Positions 55,188 through 64,000 of a stretch of DNA of 64,000 nucleotides are shown piece by piece. The DNA is taken from positions 76,932,364 to 76,996,363 of the forward strand of contig NC_067196.1 in assembly GCF_000699445.3 (NCBI RefSeq), in the 5' to 3' direction. The DNA is from Schistosoma haematobium (Eukaryota; Platyhelminthes; Trematoda; Strigeidida; Schistosomatidae). The first letter of the stretch is position 1; every line of letters starts with the position of its first letter. Under the pieces are notes generated by a model. The model ran no database searches. It saw only the letters and a program-made list of their open reading frames with translations, and was not told where the DNA came from. Both the position numbers and the translations under genes were made by a program.

Positions 55188-55620
55188 AATAGGGTTTCTG
55201 TGGAGATTGTAGTAAATTAATAGTTGAGTTCATGAGACAATTAAAGCTAGACCACCATGGAAAACCTGGATGCAGTGGACGGCCGTTTCGTTCTAGTATG
55301 GGACCTCTCAGCAGTTCGAGCATACGATCTTTCTCACGGGATTCGAACCAAGGATATCCGGTCTCGCTTGCGAACGCTTAACCGATATACTACTAAGCCG
55401 TCTGGCATCCAGTGGTGTTAATGTCTAACTTCAAGCAATCCACAAAATCGCGCCACGGTCCACCATTGTCTTCCGTGAGTTACTATCCCACAATAGACCT
55501 GTTTAAACTCCACTAGTCAATCTCTACAAAACCCCTTTCTGATAATAATTATCATGTACTCACTGGTGACTGACTTCAAGAGGTATTTCCTGACGTTTTA
55601 GTGAGAAGGTGTAATAAAAC
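55188..55620. repeat. SINE-B, full unit followed by inverted ends
   Basis: 55188-55515, minus sense: AGGGTTTCTGTGGAGATTGT, tail, ribozyme, tRNA-like part (GGGATTCGAACCAAGG), head to CTCCACTAGTC. Then the strand switches: ATCTCTACAAAACCCC (a plus-sense 3' end) and directly a plus-sense head (GTACTCACTGGTGACTGACT ... GAGAAGGTG). So a minus unit meets a plus-sense tandem junction. Ribozyme core CTGAGAG is defective; GAAA is present but stem II has a mismatch. The (TA)n tract lies at its left border. Confidence 0.75.
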
Positions 55621-56189
55621 AAAAACTAATAGATAAAGTTTATTTTTATGCAGTTCAATTAATTAATTCAATTCCACACACACACGCACACACAAAAACA
55701 ATATTAACATTTATTACTGTGATTTATTGTGACAATCATCTGTAGAAATTGTGTTCTCAAATGTGTTCCATATTATTTCGTAAATTATATCTTTTAGATG
55801 ATTAGTTATAACGACATCAATCAAAATGTTTTGTTTTTCTTATATTAAAACCAATCGTGACAACTATAATAAAATACTCGTAAATATTCAGCAAATATAA
55901 TAGGAATAATACTTTCTTATTATAAATGTAAATGAAGCTTAATAGGTCTTATATACTACTTGTTAAATACTTGATAAATGCATGACTTATTAGTTATAAT
56001 AATCATTATGTCATTTATTTACTTGAATGGATGGATGCATTTTAGTTTGCTTCTATGTAAAAAAAACTATGAAATACTTCGTGTTATAATGAATTATTAT
56101 GATATAACGGTGATTTATGTAGTATAGTTATGATGTGTATACATTGATGGTTTTAAGCATGACATTTTAGTGATGCATGAGCTGCTTAT
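55621..56189. other. unannotated AT-rich stretch
   Basis: A short (CA)n run near 55674-55695. Otherwise nothing. Confidence 0.5.
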
Positions 56190-56640
56190 CTCATAATTCA
56201 TTTTTATATTCTTTGTTTGAATCTTCTTATTGATGTTTAGGACTGTATTTGATCAGTATCTTATTGAAATATGTTCATCCTGTGTGGATTACCACGTTGA
56301 ACGGCCGTTTCGTCCTAGCATAGGACGCCTCAGTAGTGCGCATCCATGACCACGCGCCCGCGAGTTTTAATCGCAGGACCTATCAGTCTCGCGCGCGAGC
56401 GCTTAACCACTAAACCACTGAGCCGACCGGCATCCAACGGTGTTACTGTCTAACTTCAACCAATTCACGAAATTGCGCCACCGTACACCATTGTCTTCAG
56501 TGAGTTGATATCTCACAGCAAACATGATTGAACTCCACTGGTCACGGCTTCTCATAATAATCATCTGCTCACTAGTGACTGACTTCAAGAGGCATTTCCT
56601 GGAATTCTAGTTAGAAGCCGTCACCACAAAAAATGAAGGT
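56190..56640. repeat. Smα/SINE-B chimera joined at the ribozyme cleavage site
   Basis: 56205-56296 is an Smα tail in minus sense (TTGTTTGAATCTTCTTATTG; CATCCTGTGTGGATTACCAC). At about 56297 it changes to SINE-B in minus sense, starting TGAACGGCCGTTTCGTCC, i.e. within about 3 nt of the predicted hammerhead cleavage point. SINE-B continues through tRNA-like part and head to GGCTTCTCA (56553), then folds back into a plus-sense head (TCACTAGTGACTGACTTCAA to 56635). Core reads CTGAGGC, A9 changed. Confidence 0.7.
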
Positions 56641-57464
56641 TATCATCAGTAGCTGTACATAAACCAAATAAAGTACTTATCATCATTGTCAAAATCAAAC
56701 ATTTGTTTCATCAAATAATTTCAAATTCCACTGTCATAAAATCATATTACTAATTTGACCTAGTTCATGCAATCACTTCAATCTAAACCATCAGTTTCAT
56801 ATAAAATCAAATATTATTTATAACATTTTATGTTCCACGAATCTAATAGATCCATTTAGTTGCAAATTATTATTCAATGATTTAATGTTTTGTTTTTTCA
56901 AAATAATTTTATCAGTTTAAGATAAATAATAAGCCCAAAGGCCATTTATAAATTGAATATTGTTTTTTCCCCAGTAAAGATACTTGGTTTATATAAACAA
57001 TCTTGAACACTGTCATTCCTTTATAATAATAATAATAATAATAACAGAATTAGTAATAATGATAGTAATAATAATAATAAAAGAAAAAGCAATTTACTGT
57101 TGAATTTTAATTACATATTCTCACAGATTAAAACAAAATTGATTCCTTTACCATTAATATACACATGATTATTGAAATAATATGTTATATGATTAAGGTA
57201 CACAAAAATATTGCTTATCAATTGTGTATCTTAGGACAATGAAGACTTCTTCGTAATGCCCTAATATGAGGGGTTTATAATTATTTTTGACATTTTTACA
57301 CAGTAGAATTTCATCTGTATGGTATATTCAAAGAAGATCTTAGATATAAAATTATTCAAAAAATATAGTGAAAACTTCCATTTCGACATTTGCTAAATAA
57401 AGAAGGAACGAATCGAGTGAAGAAACTCCTTTTCAATTAGTTTTTCACTATAACTCTTCACTAA
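56641..57464. other. AT-rich stretch with (TAA)n tracts
   Basis: (AAT)n-type tracts at about 57021-57046 and 57063-57080. Nothing else recognised. Confidence 0.55.
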
Positions 57465-58172
57465 TTTATATGATTTACAATAATGAAATAATACTGATCG
57501 AGTAGATATGTGTTACGTCATAATTATATTATGATATATCCATTATAAATTAACATTAATTAATTAGAAGAAAGAAGATTAATAATAATCAAAGTAATTA
57601 TTCGAAAATCAAGCAGTTGCTACGTTGCATAATATATAAAAAGCAAAGAAGGAACTAACAAAATATTTCGGTCAGTAATATAGTTAGGAGAACTTTGATA
57701 CATTATTTTGGGATTTCTTCCACTTTTTGTATTTTACTTATTCTCAACAATCGTCTCTTCATTCTTAAATAACTGTTATGCTACTGACCATTCATCAAAA
57801 TATTTTGGTAGTTCCTTCTTCGCATTTTATATATTTGTAGTAATGTAGTAACTACTAGATTTTCAAATTATTAAAGCAATGAGTCCCTTTTATAAATCTT
57901 GATGGGACAATGAGAAGACAGAGTTTATCTGAAAAATATTATGTATTTGCGCTATACATTTCAAATAATCTGGTCACACATATACTTGTCAAAGCATCTT
58001 TATATGAAAATTATTAAAAGTCAATTAATTGAAAGTTCAAGTAATAATTATTATAATCCTTTCTTCCAATTGTTCAATGTTAGATTATAATTGATATGTC
58101 ATAACATAATTACTACGTAACACATATCTATTCGACGAGTATTATTTCATTATTGTAAATCATATACATATA
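57465..58172. repeat. foldback structure with long imperfect inverted arms
   Basis: Outer arms: ATGATTTACAATAATGAAAT ... GATATGTGTTACGT (57467-57515) against ACGTAACACATATCTATTCG ... ATTTCATTATTGTAAATCAT (58114-58168). Inner arms: TATAAAAAGCAAAGAAGGAA and CAAAATATTTCGGTCAGTA (57635-57680) against TACTGACCATTC, AATATTTTGGTAGTTCC and CGCATTTTATATA (57780-57835). The right arm has an extra 57873-58090 piece that recurs at 59950-60135. No coding content. A foldback-type element or a palindromic rearrangement. Confidence 0.65.
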
Positions 58173-58231
58173 TATAATAATAATAATAATTTGAGTCGTG
58201 AAAAGTTAGATATGAAAAATATATCACTTGA

Positions 58232-58690
58232 TACTGTTTACTTGAATCTTCCAACTAATATTTAGGACTGCAATTGATCAGTTGTTATTAGCATATGTGC
58301 ATCTTGTGTGTATTGCCTCGATATTCCCTTAATTCATAAGCATTATAAACAAAGATGGATAGTGGCTAACAGTGGAGTCCAAGACACGCATTTCGTCCTA
58401 TCTGGGACTAGTCAGCTGGATGTACCTGCATTTCAGAGTTGATGCTCATATCGCGACTCGGATCCAGCACCGTTCTTTTTAAACGCCAACACATTATCCA
58501 CTTAGCTACTTAGTCCTGATAACCACTTACTAAGTGGAAAGGTACTGGGTCCGAGTCTCAATATGAGCATCAACTCTGAAATGCAGGTAAATCCAGATGA
58601 GTAATCCCAAGTAAGACGAAACGCGCATCCTGGATTCCACTGCTACTCACTTTCTATCTTTGCTTATAACAAAATAAATATTATAAGAAT
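58232..58690. repeat. Smα-type SINE head-to-head inverted dimer
   Basis: 58232-58530: nearly complete minus unit (tail, ribozyme 58375-58435, B-box region, A-box TAGCTACTTAGTCCTGATAA, head). 58540-58690: plus unit beginning near the B box (TACTGGGTCCGAGTCTCAAT), ribozyme and CACTTTCTATCTTTGC. The minus ribozyme has CTGACTA (G8 to T), the same change as in 1-225; the plus one reads CCAGATGAGTAATCCC and is dead. Confidence 0.85.
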
Positions 58691-58794
58691 AGTGGTAGAA
58701 TAATTAATCTATTTAATTGGTTGTTCGGTCAATAGTTAACCTTCAAATTAACTAAATTCATATCATTATCATATATTTTATCAAACGAATCAAA

Positions 58795-58995
58795 AGATTT
58801 GAATTTGGATAATAGGACGAATCGCTCATTCGGTATTTCACTACTAGTAACTTTTTCACTCTGCCTAAAAATGTATGTGGCTTAAAGATAATATCGAGGT
58901 AACTTAAGCATGGTATACATATGCCAATAACGAGTGATCGATACTAATGCTTAATATTAACAATGAGGAAGATATAAATACTCCCAACTGTATAA
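58795..58995 (+). repeat. Smα-type SINE, 3' part
   Basis: Starts within the ribozyme (TAATAGGACGAATCGC), then TTTCACTACTAGTAACTTTT and the tail with TATGCCAATAACGAGTGATC. Degenerate. Confidence 0.6.
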
Positions 58996-59949
58996 GAGTT
59001 ACATGTTGTTCGCTGAAGTCATGTATTCAATAATAGATTTTTTCCTTTCATTTTGATGCAGTTTATACAAGAGAATTTAGTGAAAAGATTATCGGAATGA
59101 GAAAACATTTGGTGTTAATGATCCTATGTAGTACGTGTTTTGTGTGTTAGCAATTATGTAATTCAGTTGTATCTGAGTGTGAAATTCAGCAACGTGATTC
59201 ATGTATTTGTGCTTGTCGTATAATCGTAAATTGGTACTTTGTATAGACTGTTCACATTATCTGAGCAGTCCAGTCTGTACTATTCAGCTTTGTAGAGTCT
59301 AGAACTATATAAGAAGCCTCTTTGAATAATCCATGTTTGGCAAAAATCGAACTGGTGACAATCAAATACAACAATGCATTGTAATCTCCCGCTTGACTTG
59401 TACATCAATAAGCCGTACATGATTAATAATAGCATTATCTGTTCACTAGAATTCCACTTCGACATAAGTCAAGATCTTTCTAAACGATTATTCAACGTAT
59501 CGAATCAAATTAAGAGATACCAAACAATTCTGTCTTGTCAACAGTTTTTAATGTTTCATAATGAGCTGCTTTACTCATAAGTTTTAGGCGTCGATAAGGT
59601 CTATTAAGCACATCAAAAGAGCTATTTTTTATTCATAAATATACATTCTCTCCGGTATCTATACAACTTAATAATATCTAATTTTCTGCAAACTCTAAAG
59701 AAAAAACTAAGTCAGGTAATTCAGAATCAGTTAGAATTATTCATTAATGCCCTCCCCCCCACAAGAAAGGCTGTAATTACAAGAGAAAAAAAGTATTTAT
59801 GTTTGATATTCACATGAGAGAAAGAGATTTTAATTACATTTAGAAATTAATAATTCATGTCATATTGAACTGCTACTTATATCTTATCTTTTTAGTAGTA
59901 ATTATTAAGTCCTTCGAAATTTAAATCGTTCACTGCTTTTTTAAAATTA
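58996..59949. other. unannotated AT-rich stretch
   Basis: Two small opposed ORFs (59280-59465 minus, 59374-59580 plus) overlap and show no motif. Nothing else. Confidence 0.5.
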
Positions 59950-60135
59950 ATCAGATATTTAAAGCAATTAGTCCCTTTTATAAATTTCGATATATAAAAA
60001 TGAGAAGACGGAGTTGATCTCAAAAATGTGATGTATTTCTGCTATACCTTTCGAACAATTTTGTTACATATATACTGGTCAAATCATTTTATATGATGAT
60101 TAATTAAGGTCAATTAAATGAAAGTTCAAGTAAAC
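59950..60135 (+). repeat. dispersed copy of the extra segment in the foldback
   Basis: AAAGCAATTAGTCCCTTTTA, AATGAGAAGACGGAGTTGAT and GTCAATTAAATGAAAGTTCA match 57873-58050 in direct orientation. Unrecognised family. Confidence 0.6.
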
Positions 60136-60229
60136 AAGGTAATAAAAGGGAGAGAAAAAATTGACATCATGTAGAAAGAATATGAAATTTTCGGATTACC
60201 CTAGGCCATGAAATGACTTAAGGATTACC

Positions 60230-60690
60230 AGAGTCAATTCAAAGTTACGTCAAAATGTTTCTTTACGTATAAAGAGATTTAAATTTGCGAATAGCCAAGG
60301 CTTCTATAAACCTGAGAATTCGTCCTTGACAATTTCTATACAACGTATTGGAAGTCATATTAATGACAATTCTATATCTCGTTTCAATTATGTGCTTTGC
60401 TATCGATGGAGATGGTTTTCTACTGTCCACATTGATCGGAATATCTGACATTAACTGCTTTTGAAGCCATCTAGGCACATGCTTTATGACCCTTGATTGC
60501 ACTATTCGATTATTCCTCTCGATGCATATATGTTCGCACAAACATGTATATTGGTATATGTAGTGGGATGCGACGTAATCGTTCGTACAATGTTAAGGTC
60601 TACTTGAAATCATGGGTCTGGTCTTTTCAATCACAACTAGTTTAGCAGCATAACTCGACAGAGTTTGAAAGCGGCCATCAGTTTATTCAA
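60230..60690 (-). pseudogene. Penelope-like element, GIY-YIG C-terminal fragment
   Basis: Minus strand. YAAKLVVIEKTRPMISSRP (about 60590-60650), stop, HCTNDYVASHYIYQYTCLCE (GIY part), HICIER (degenerate YIG-R), HVPRWLQKQLMSDIPINVDS, PSIAKHIIETRYRIVINMTS (His helix), LRFIEALAIRKFKSLY (Glu helix) to 60263. One stop and a damaged YIG motif. It is a different PLE subfamily from 14610-14960 and 21657-22565 by sequence. The RT region is missing. Confidence 0.75.
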
Positions 60691-60740
60691 AACTGTGAAT
60701 ACCTTCTGAAGATAAATGTCGACGACTTTATTATCTATAT

Positions 60741-60846
60741 TTTCTGGTTAGCGTTTTTTCAGCAAGTTAGTTTTCTACGGGATGCAGTCGCTAACCCCAT
60801 GCCCAACCCTTTTTCCTTATCCGGGCTTGGGACCGGCAGGCGGAGT
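60741..60846 (-). mobile_element. 106-bp insertion of an RTE-type 5' UTR with 14-bp target duplication
   Basis: Exact direct repeats TTTATTATCTATAT at 60727-60740 and 60847-60860 bound the insertion. On the minus strand it reads CTGCCGGTCCCAAGCCCGG, GGGTTGGGCATGGGG, CCCGTAGAAAACTAAC and ends GCTAACCAGAAA. It corresponds to the leader piece at 17288-17450 and stops before any coding sequence or 3' UTR. Confidence 0.8.
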
Positions 60847-60860
60847 TTTATTATCTATAT

Positions 60861-62394
60861 ACAGGGCTTATAACAATTTGCTTGAAAACAACATAATATA
60901 AATTCAAACTAGTATGCCTTGCTCAATTTTGTTTATATTCTACTTCTTTACTAGTAGGAATGTCGCATTAGGTTTTAAACAATGATAAAGTAAAGCTCTT
61001 TTTTTCAGTTTTCATAGGTTACTAATTTTAAATGAAAGAATACTGCTTTAAATGCCTTTTTGAATTTGAATTTCTAATTACTTCAGTACAGCGGTATTGA
61101 ACTGTAAAATTTAACAAAATAATTCGCAAAATTTCAGGAAATAATACAAAAATACCGAATTACAGTCTATGTAGTTTTATATGAAGCAATTGATGTGTCA
61201 AGAAAGAAAATGTAATAATAAGTGATATAAGTACCATAAAAGTATCTTTTAGACAAACTACTGGAAATTGCTGACAGATGATAACATGGGATCACTAATT
61301 GACTGAAGCTGAATATGTAAATCCCTATTGATCAGTTCATCAGTCTGAAAAATAAATGTGATCCACGAGTCATGAACAACTTTGTGATGGAAATGAAACA
61401 ACTACACATTGCTCTATTGTTTACAATAATTTCTTGGGTCAAAGCAGTACGTGATGAAAACTACGTATAATAAATCTGTTTACTTATCCATTATCATAAG
61501 CTAAAACGCAACAAACTGGAATTAGTATTTGAGCGTACAACTAGAACTATTCTTATTTTTCTTTTTAACGAAAAGTATCTTAGATCATGAAAATTTATGA
61601 TTTAATGAAATCTCTAAGAAAGAACAGTTACTTTTTCCCAATATTCAACAAAGTGTGCAAAATTCGGAATTCCCTTTCACTCTGAGATATACTGAAATTC
61701 TAGAAGGATTTTATCATATATATTCATGGTGTAAACACTAAGAAGATACTTTATCTGATTTCCAAGACAATTCAGTAGTTTTATGCATGAATATCAAATC
61801 ATTTATGTAGAGCATGATTATAATGCAAATTACATTCGCAACATTTAAACTTTTAACTAAATCATTTTTTATAATTCTGGGTTCATGTAAACAGATTGCT
61901 TCATTCGTATATTCGTTAAGAAATATTGCAAGGTTATCCAGTCGAGTCTCTTTAAACAGTGACAATTTCAATTTAACATTATATACACCAAATTCTTTAA
62001 AAAACTATAATATCATTTCTGTTTGTCATGCTAAATATTTGGTTCAAACAATACCTTTTTCATTATTCAATTAAAACTGAAGTAGAATTAAATTAGATTA
62101 CTTAGATTATATCCAGTTAGACTTTTGCTCATTTTGTAAATATCACTTCTCCGTTTTCATTGTATTATTTAAAATCAGTTGGTTTACAGTTTACAGGAGA
62201 ATATTCTTATATTACAGTATTTCAAATTGTTGTGGCATTCAGATGTATTTTTGATTTCTTTAACTTCTTTATTCGTCATCAAAAAGAGATACAGTCTAAA
62301 TAAAGAGGCAGAAAATGACATGTCAAAGGCTAACAATAATCAATCCACTTCGAGAGCACAAGCTGTCAGTCTTGTATTGAAACTCCTATACTTC
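60861..62394. other. long stretch with nothing recognised
   Basis: AT-rich. Overlapping ORFs at 61738-61971 and 61814-62074 on opposite strands have no motif. Confidence 0.5.
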
Positions 62395-62515
62395 CCTTCT
62401 ATTTGGAGTTGTACTGATGATGTTGTTCTGGAGAATGATGAAAGATCGACGATTAAATCACCAGCTCAGAGAACGAAGCTACAGTAAGTTCATACATCTC
62501 AGCTAAAAATCTTCT
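62395..62515 (+). repeat. single arm of the inverted-end element
   Basis: GTACTGATGATGTTGTTCTG, GAGAATGATGAAAGATCGAC, CACCAGCTCAGAGAACGAAG and AAAATCTTCTCCATCGTCG correspond to the right arm at 49880-49965 plus its outer end. No opposite arm nearby. The ORF 62179-62487 runs into it and is doubtful. Confidence 0.55.
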
Positions 62516-64000
62516 CCATCGTCGTAGTTAAAATATCTGGTTGGAATTTTTTTTAAAAATAACCTTTTATTGAGAATTTATTCCTTGATAAATGCAAACT
62601 GAATCTTATATTTGTGCACAAAAGACCGATCTGCAAAAAGTGTTTCTTACATTTGGGGCTTATTAATTTTGATTGAGAATGCTTCCAGAAAATTCATAAT
62701 ACCACTGCAAGTCATTCCAAAAATGTTCTTCAGTACATTAAATGGAAATTAAACCACTTTCCACTAATGAATCGAACATGGAAATAGGTTTTTTGATAAT
62801 TTAAGCCTGATATATATATATAAACATTTGGACCCATGACCTAAATTTCGGACTGTTTTCAGTCCGTAATGATACCCATTTATCCTTTATTGTAATGTCA
62901 TGTAGGATATATAGACACCACTTATCAAAACTCGCTGTGTAATTAAACATTGAACAAAGTGCATTAATGGAGGTATTTTTTGATGAAGAAAATTCCCTCA
63001 TATGGTTAACATCCAGTTGATACACAACACCTAATTTGTTTTAACTCACAGCGATACCTGACACTAGTCACGTAAATAATACAATTCAATTTTGCAAAAC
63101 AAACTTCAATATGACTTCTGTCACGTTTTACCTTCACGCTTAATTGCTTTCATTGCATATATTTAAACTTCTGTACGCAATAATTAATCAGAAAATTAAA
63201 CTTTGATCATTTTGATAGTAGTCCAAATAAGTTAAACGATAATTAATAAAAGTGAAATTATAGGTGACAATGTACTCAATGTTGTCAGTTTAATGTGGTG
63301 TACCGTAGGTCAAACTAACAGTCATGTTTACATTCATGTAGTCAATAAACTTGTCATATTATGATGTAATTTTTATTAAAAAACTACATTAGGCTGTGAA
63401 TTTTGCTATGACTAATTTTTATTCACCATGTCAGACTGCATTACTCCGGACATGCACCACATGCTGAAATGATATCCTAAGTCATAGGAAGCTTAATAAA
63501 AGATGTTGATTTTTTCGAAGTAGACCGTCAATAAATAACGATACTGGAGAAAGGCTTGTCATGCTGTAAACTATACGTCGACGCCTGAATGACTGTTGTC
63601 TTTAACTTCTAAAAAATATCGTTTGCCCTTTATTAGGTAAGTCTTACTGGCCTATAGTTTTTTTGAGTTTACAGGCTTAATTATTTATAGTCAATTATTT
63701 CTAGCTACATGTCTGTTCATATGAAGCAGTAATTAAGACACTTCTTTAATTTATTATATTTGTTTGTCGTATAATTCAGTTTCGTCAATATAATTATAGT
63801 TTTTGAAGGAAGTAATCAAGTACATCAATTTAGTTAGTAGGGGTGTTCATTTTACATTTCCGTCAGTGTGCTCAAGCGTGGAAATTAGAAAATGATCAGT
63901 ATGAGATTATGTACACGTCATGAAGTTACTAGTTCCTGGAAGCTGAAGTTAAGAACTTAGAACGTATTCAGTACAGGAAGAATCAAAAGGATGTGATAAT
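62516..64000. other. unannotated AT-rich stretch to the window end
   Basis: A (TA)6 run near 62811-62822. No coding signal or repeat recognised. Confidence 0.5.

Noticed and set aside
60861..62394. Overlapping ORFs at 61738-61971 and 61814-62074 as host exons
   Set aside because: Opposite strands over the same bases, low-complexity AT-rich codons, no splice or domain signal that I can support.

Overview
The window looks like AT-rich, intron-less-looking intergenic (or very large intronic) DNA of a blood fluke, genus Schistosoma. The inference rests on the repeats: Smα-type SINE-like units with a tRNA-like pol III promoter and a hammerhead ribozyme, RTE-clade non-LTR retrotransposons resembling SR2, Penelope-like elements (PLEs) with a GIY-YIG domain, and Merlin DNA transposons. 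I could not run a search, so species and repeat-family names are by recognition only. I see no convincing host protein-coding gene, rRNA, true tRNA or CRISPR array; every ORF with recognisable content belongs to a mobile element. || Layout. 1-8 kb: sparse; an Smα fragment at the left edge, an RTE 3' fragment (1735-2277), a Merlin MITE (4986-5274), ribozyme-SINE remnants and an LTR-like repeat (7002-7471). 8-12.4 kb: an Smα unit split by a solo LTR with a 4-bp target duplication (8360-8697), a 5'-truncated RTE with a perfect 14-bp duplication (9010-10595), a second solo LTR (11984-12339). 12.6-20 kb: the densest cluster of ribozyme SINEs, including the two best-preserved hammerheads (14140-14185 minus; 15549-15599 plus). 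20-24 kb: a non-autonomous RTE derivative and a PLE region carrying a near-perfect 511-bp inverted repeat. 24-30 kb: two Merlin copies, one with a recognisable transposase relic, and a second copy of the non-autonomous RTE. 30-43 kb: scattered SINEs, RTE fragments and an LTR. 43,021-46,897: a full-length RTE retrotransposon with 5' UTR, endonuclease, reverse transcriptase and 3' tail inside a 12-bp target duplication, disabled by about four lesions. 47-64 kb: sparser; two Smα inverted dimers, a solo LTR with 5-bp duplication, an Smα/SINE-B chimera, a foldback structure (57465-58172), a PLE fragment and a 106-bp RTE 5' UTR insertion with a 14-bp duplication. || Working together. Two unrelated SINE-like families (Smα and the one called SINE-B here) share one design: tRNA-like A and B boxes followed by a type I hammerhead with a tiny stem III. 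Many copies are arranged in tandem or as head-to-head inverted dimers. The RTE protein probably mobilises the RTE fragments and the 5'UTR+3'UTR derivative. What moves the ribozyme SINEs is not shown by the sequence; their tandem and inverted arrangement resembles PLE and retrozyme biology more than a classical SINE. || The observations most worth checking are the second ribozyme-SINE family, the recurrent inverted dimers, the PLE palindrome, and the RTE derivatives built only from transcript ends.
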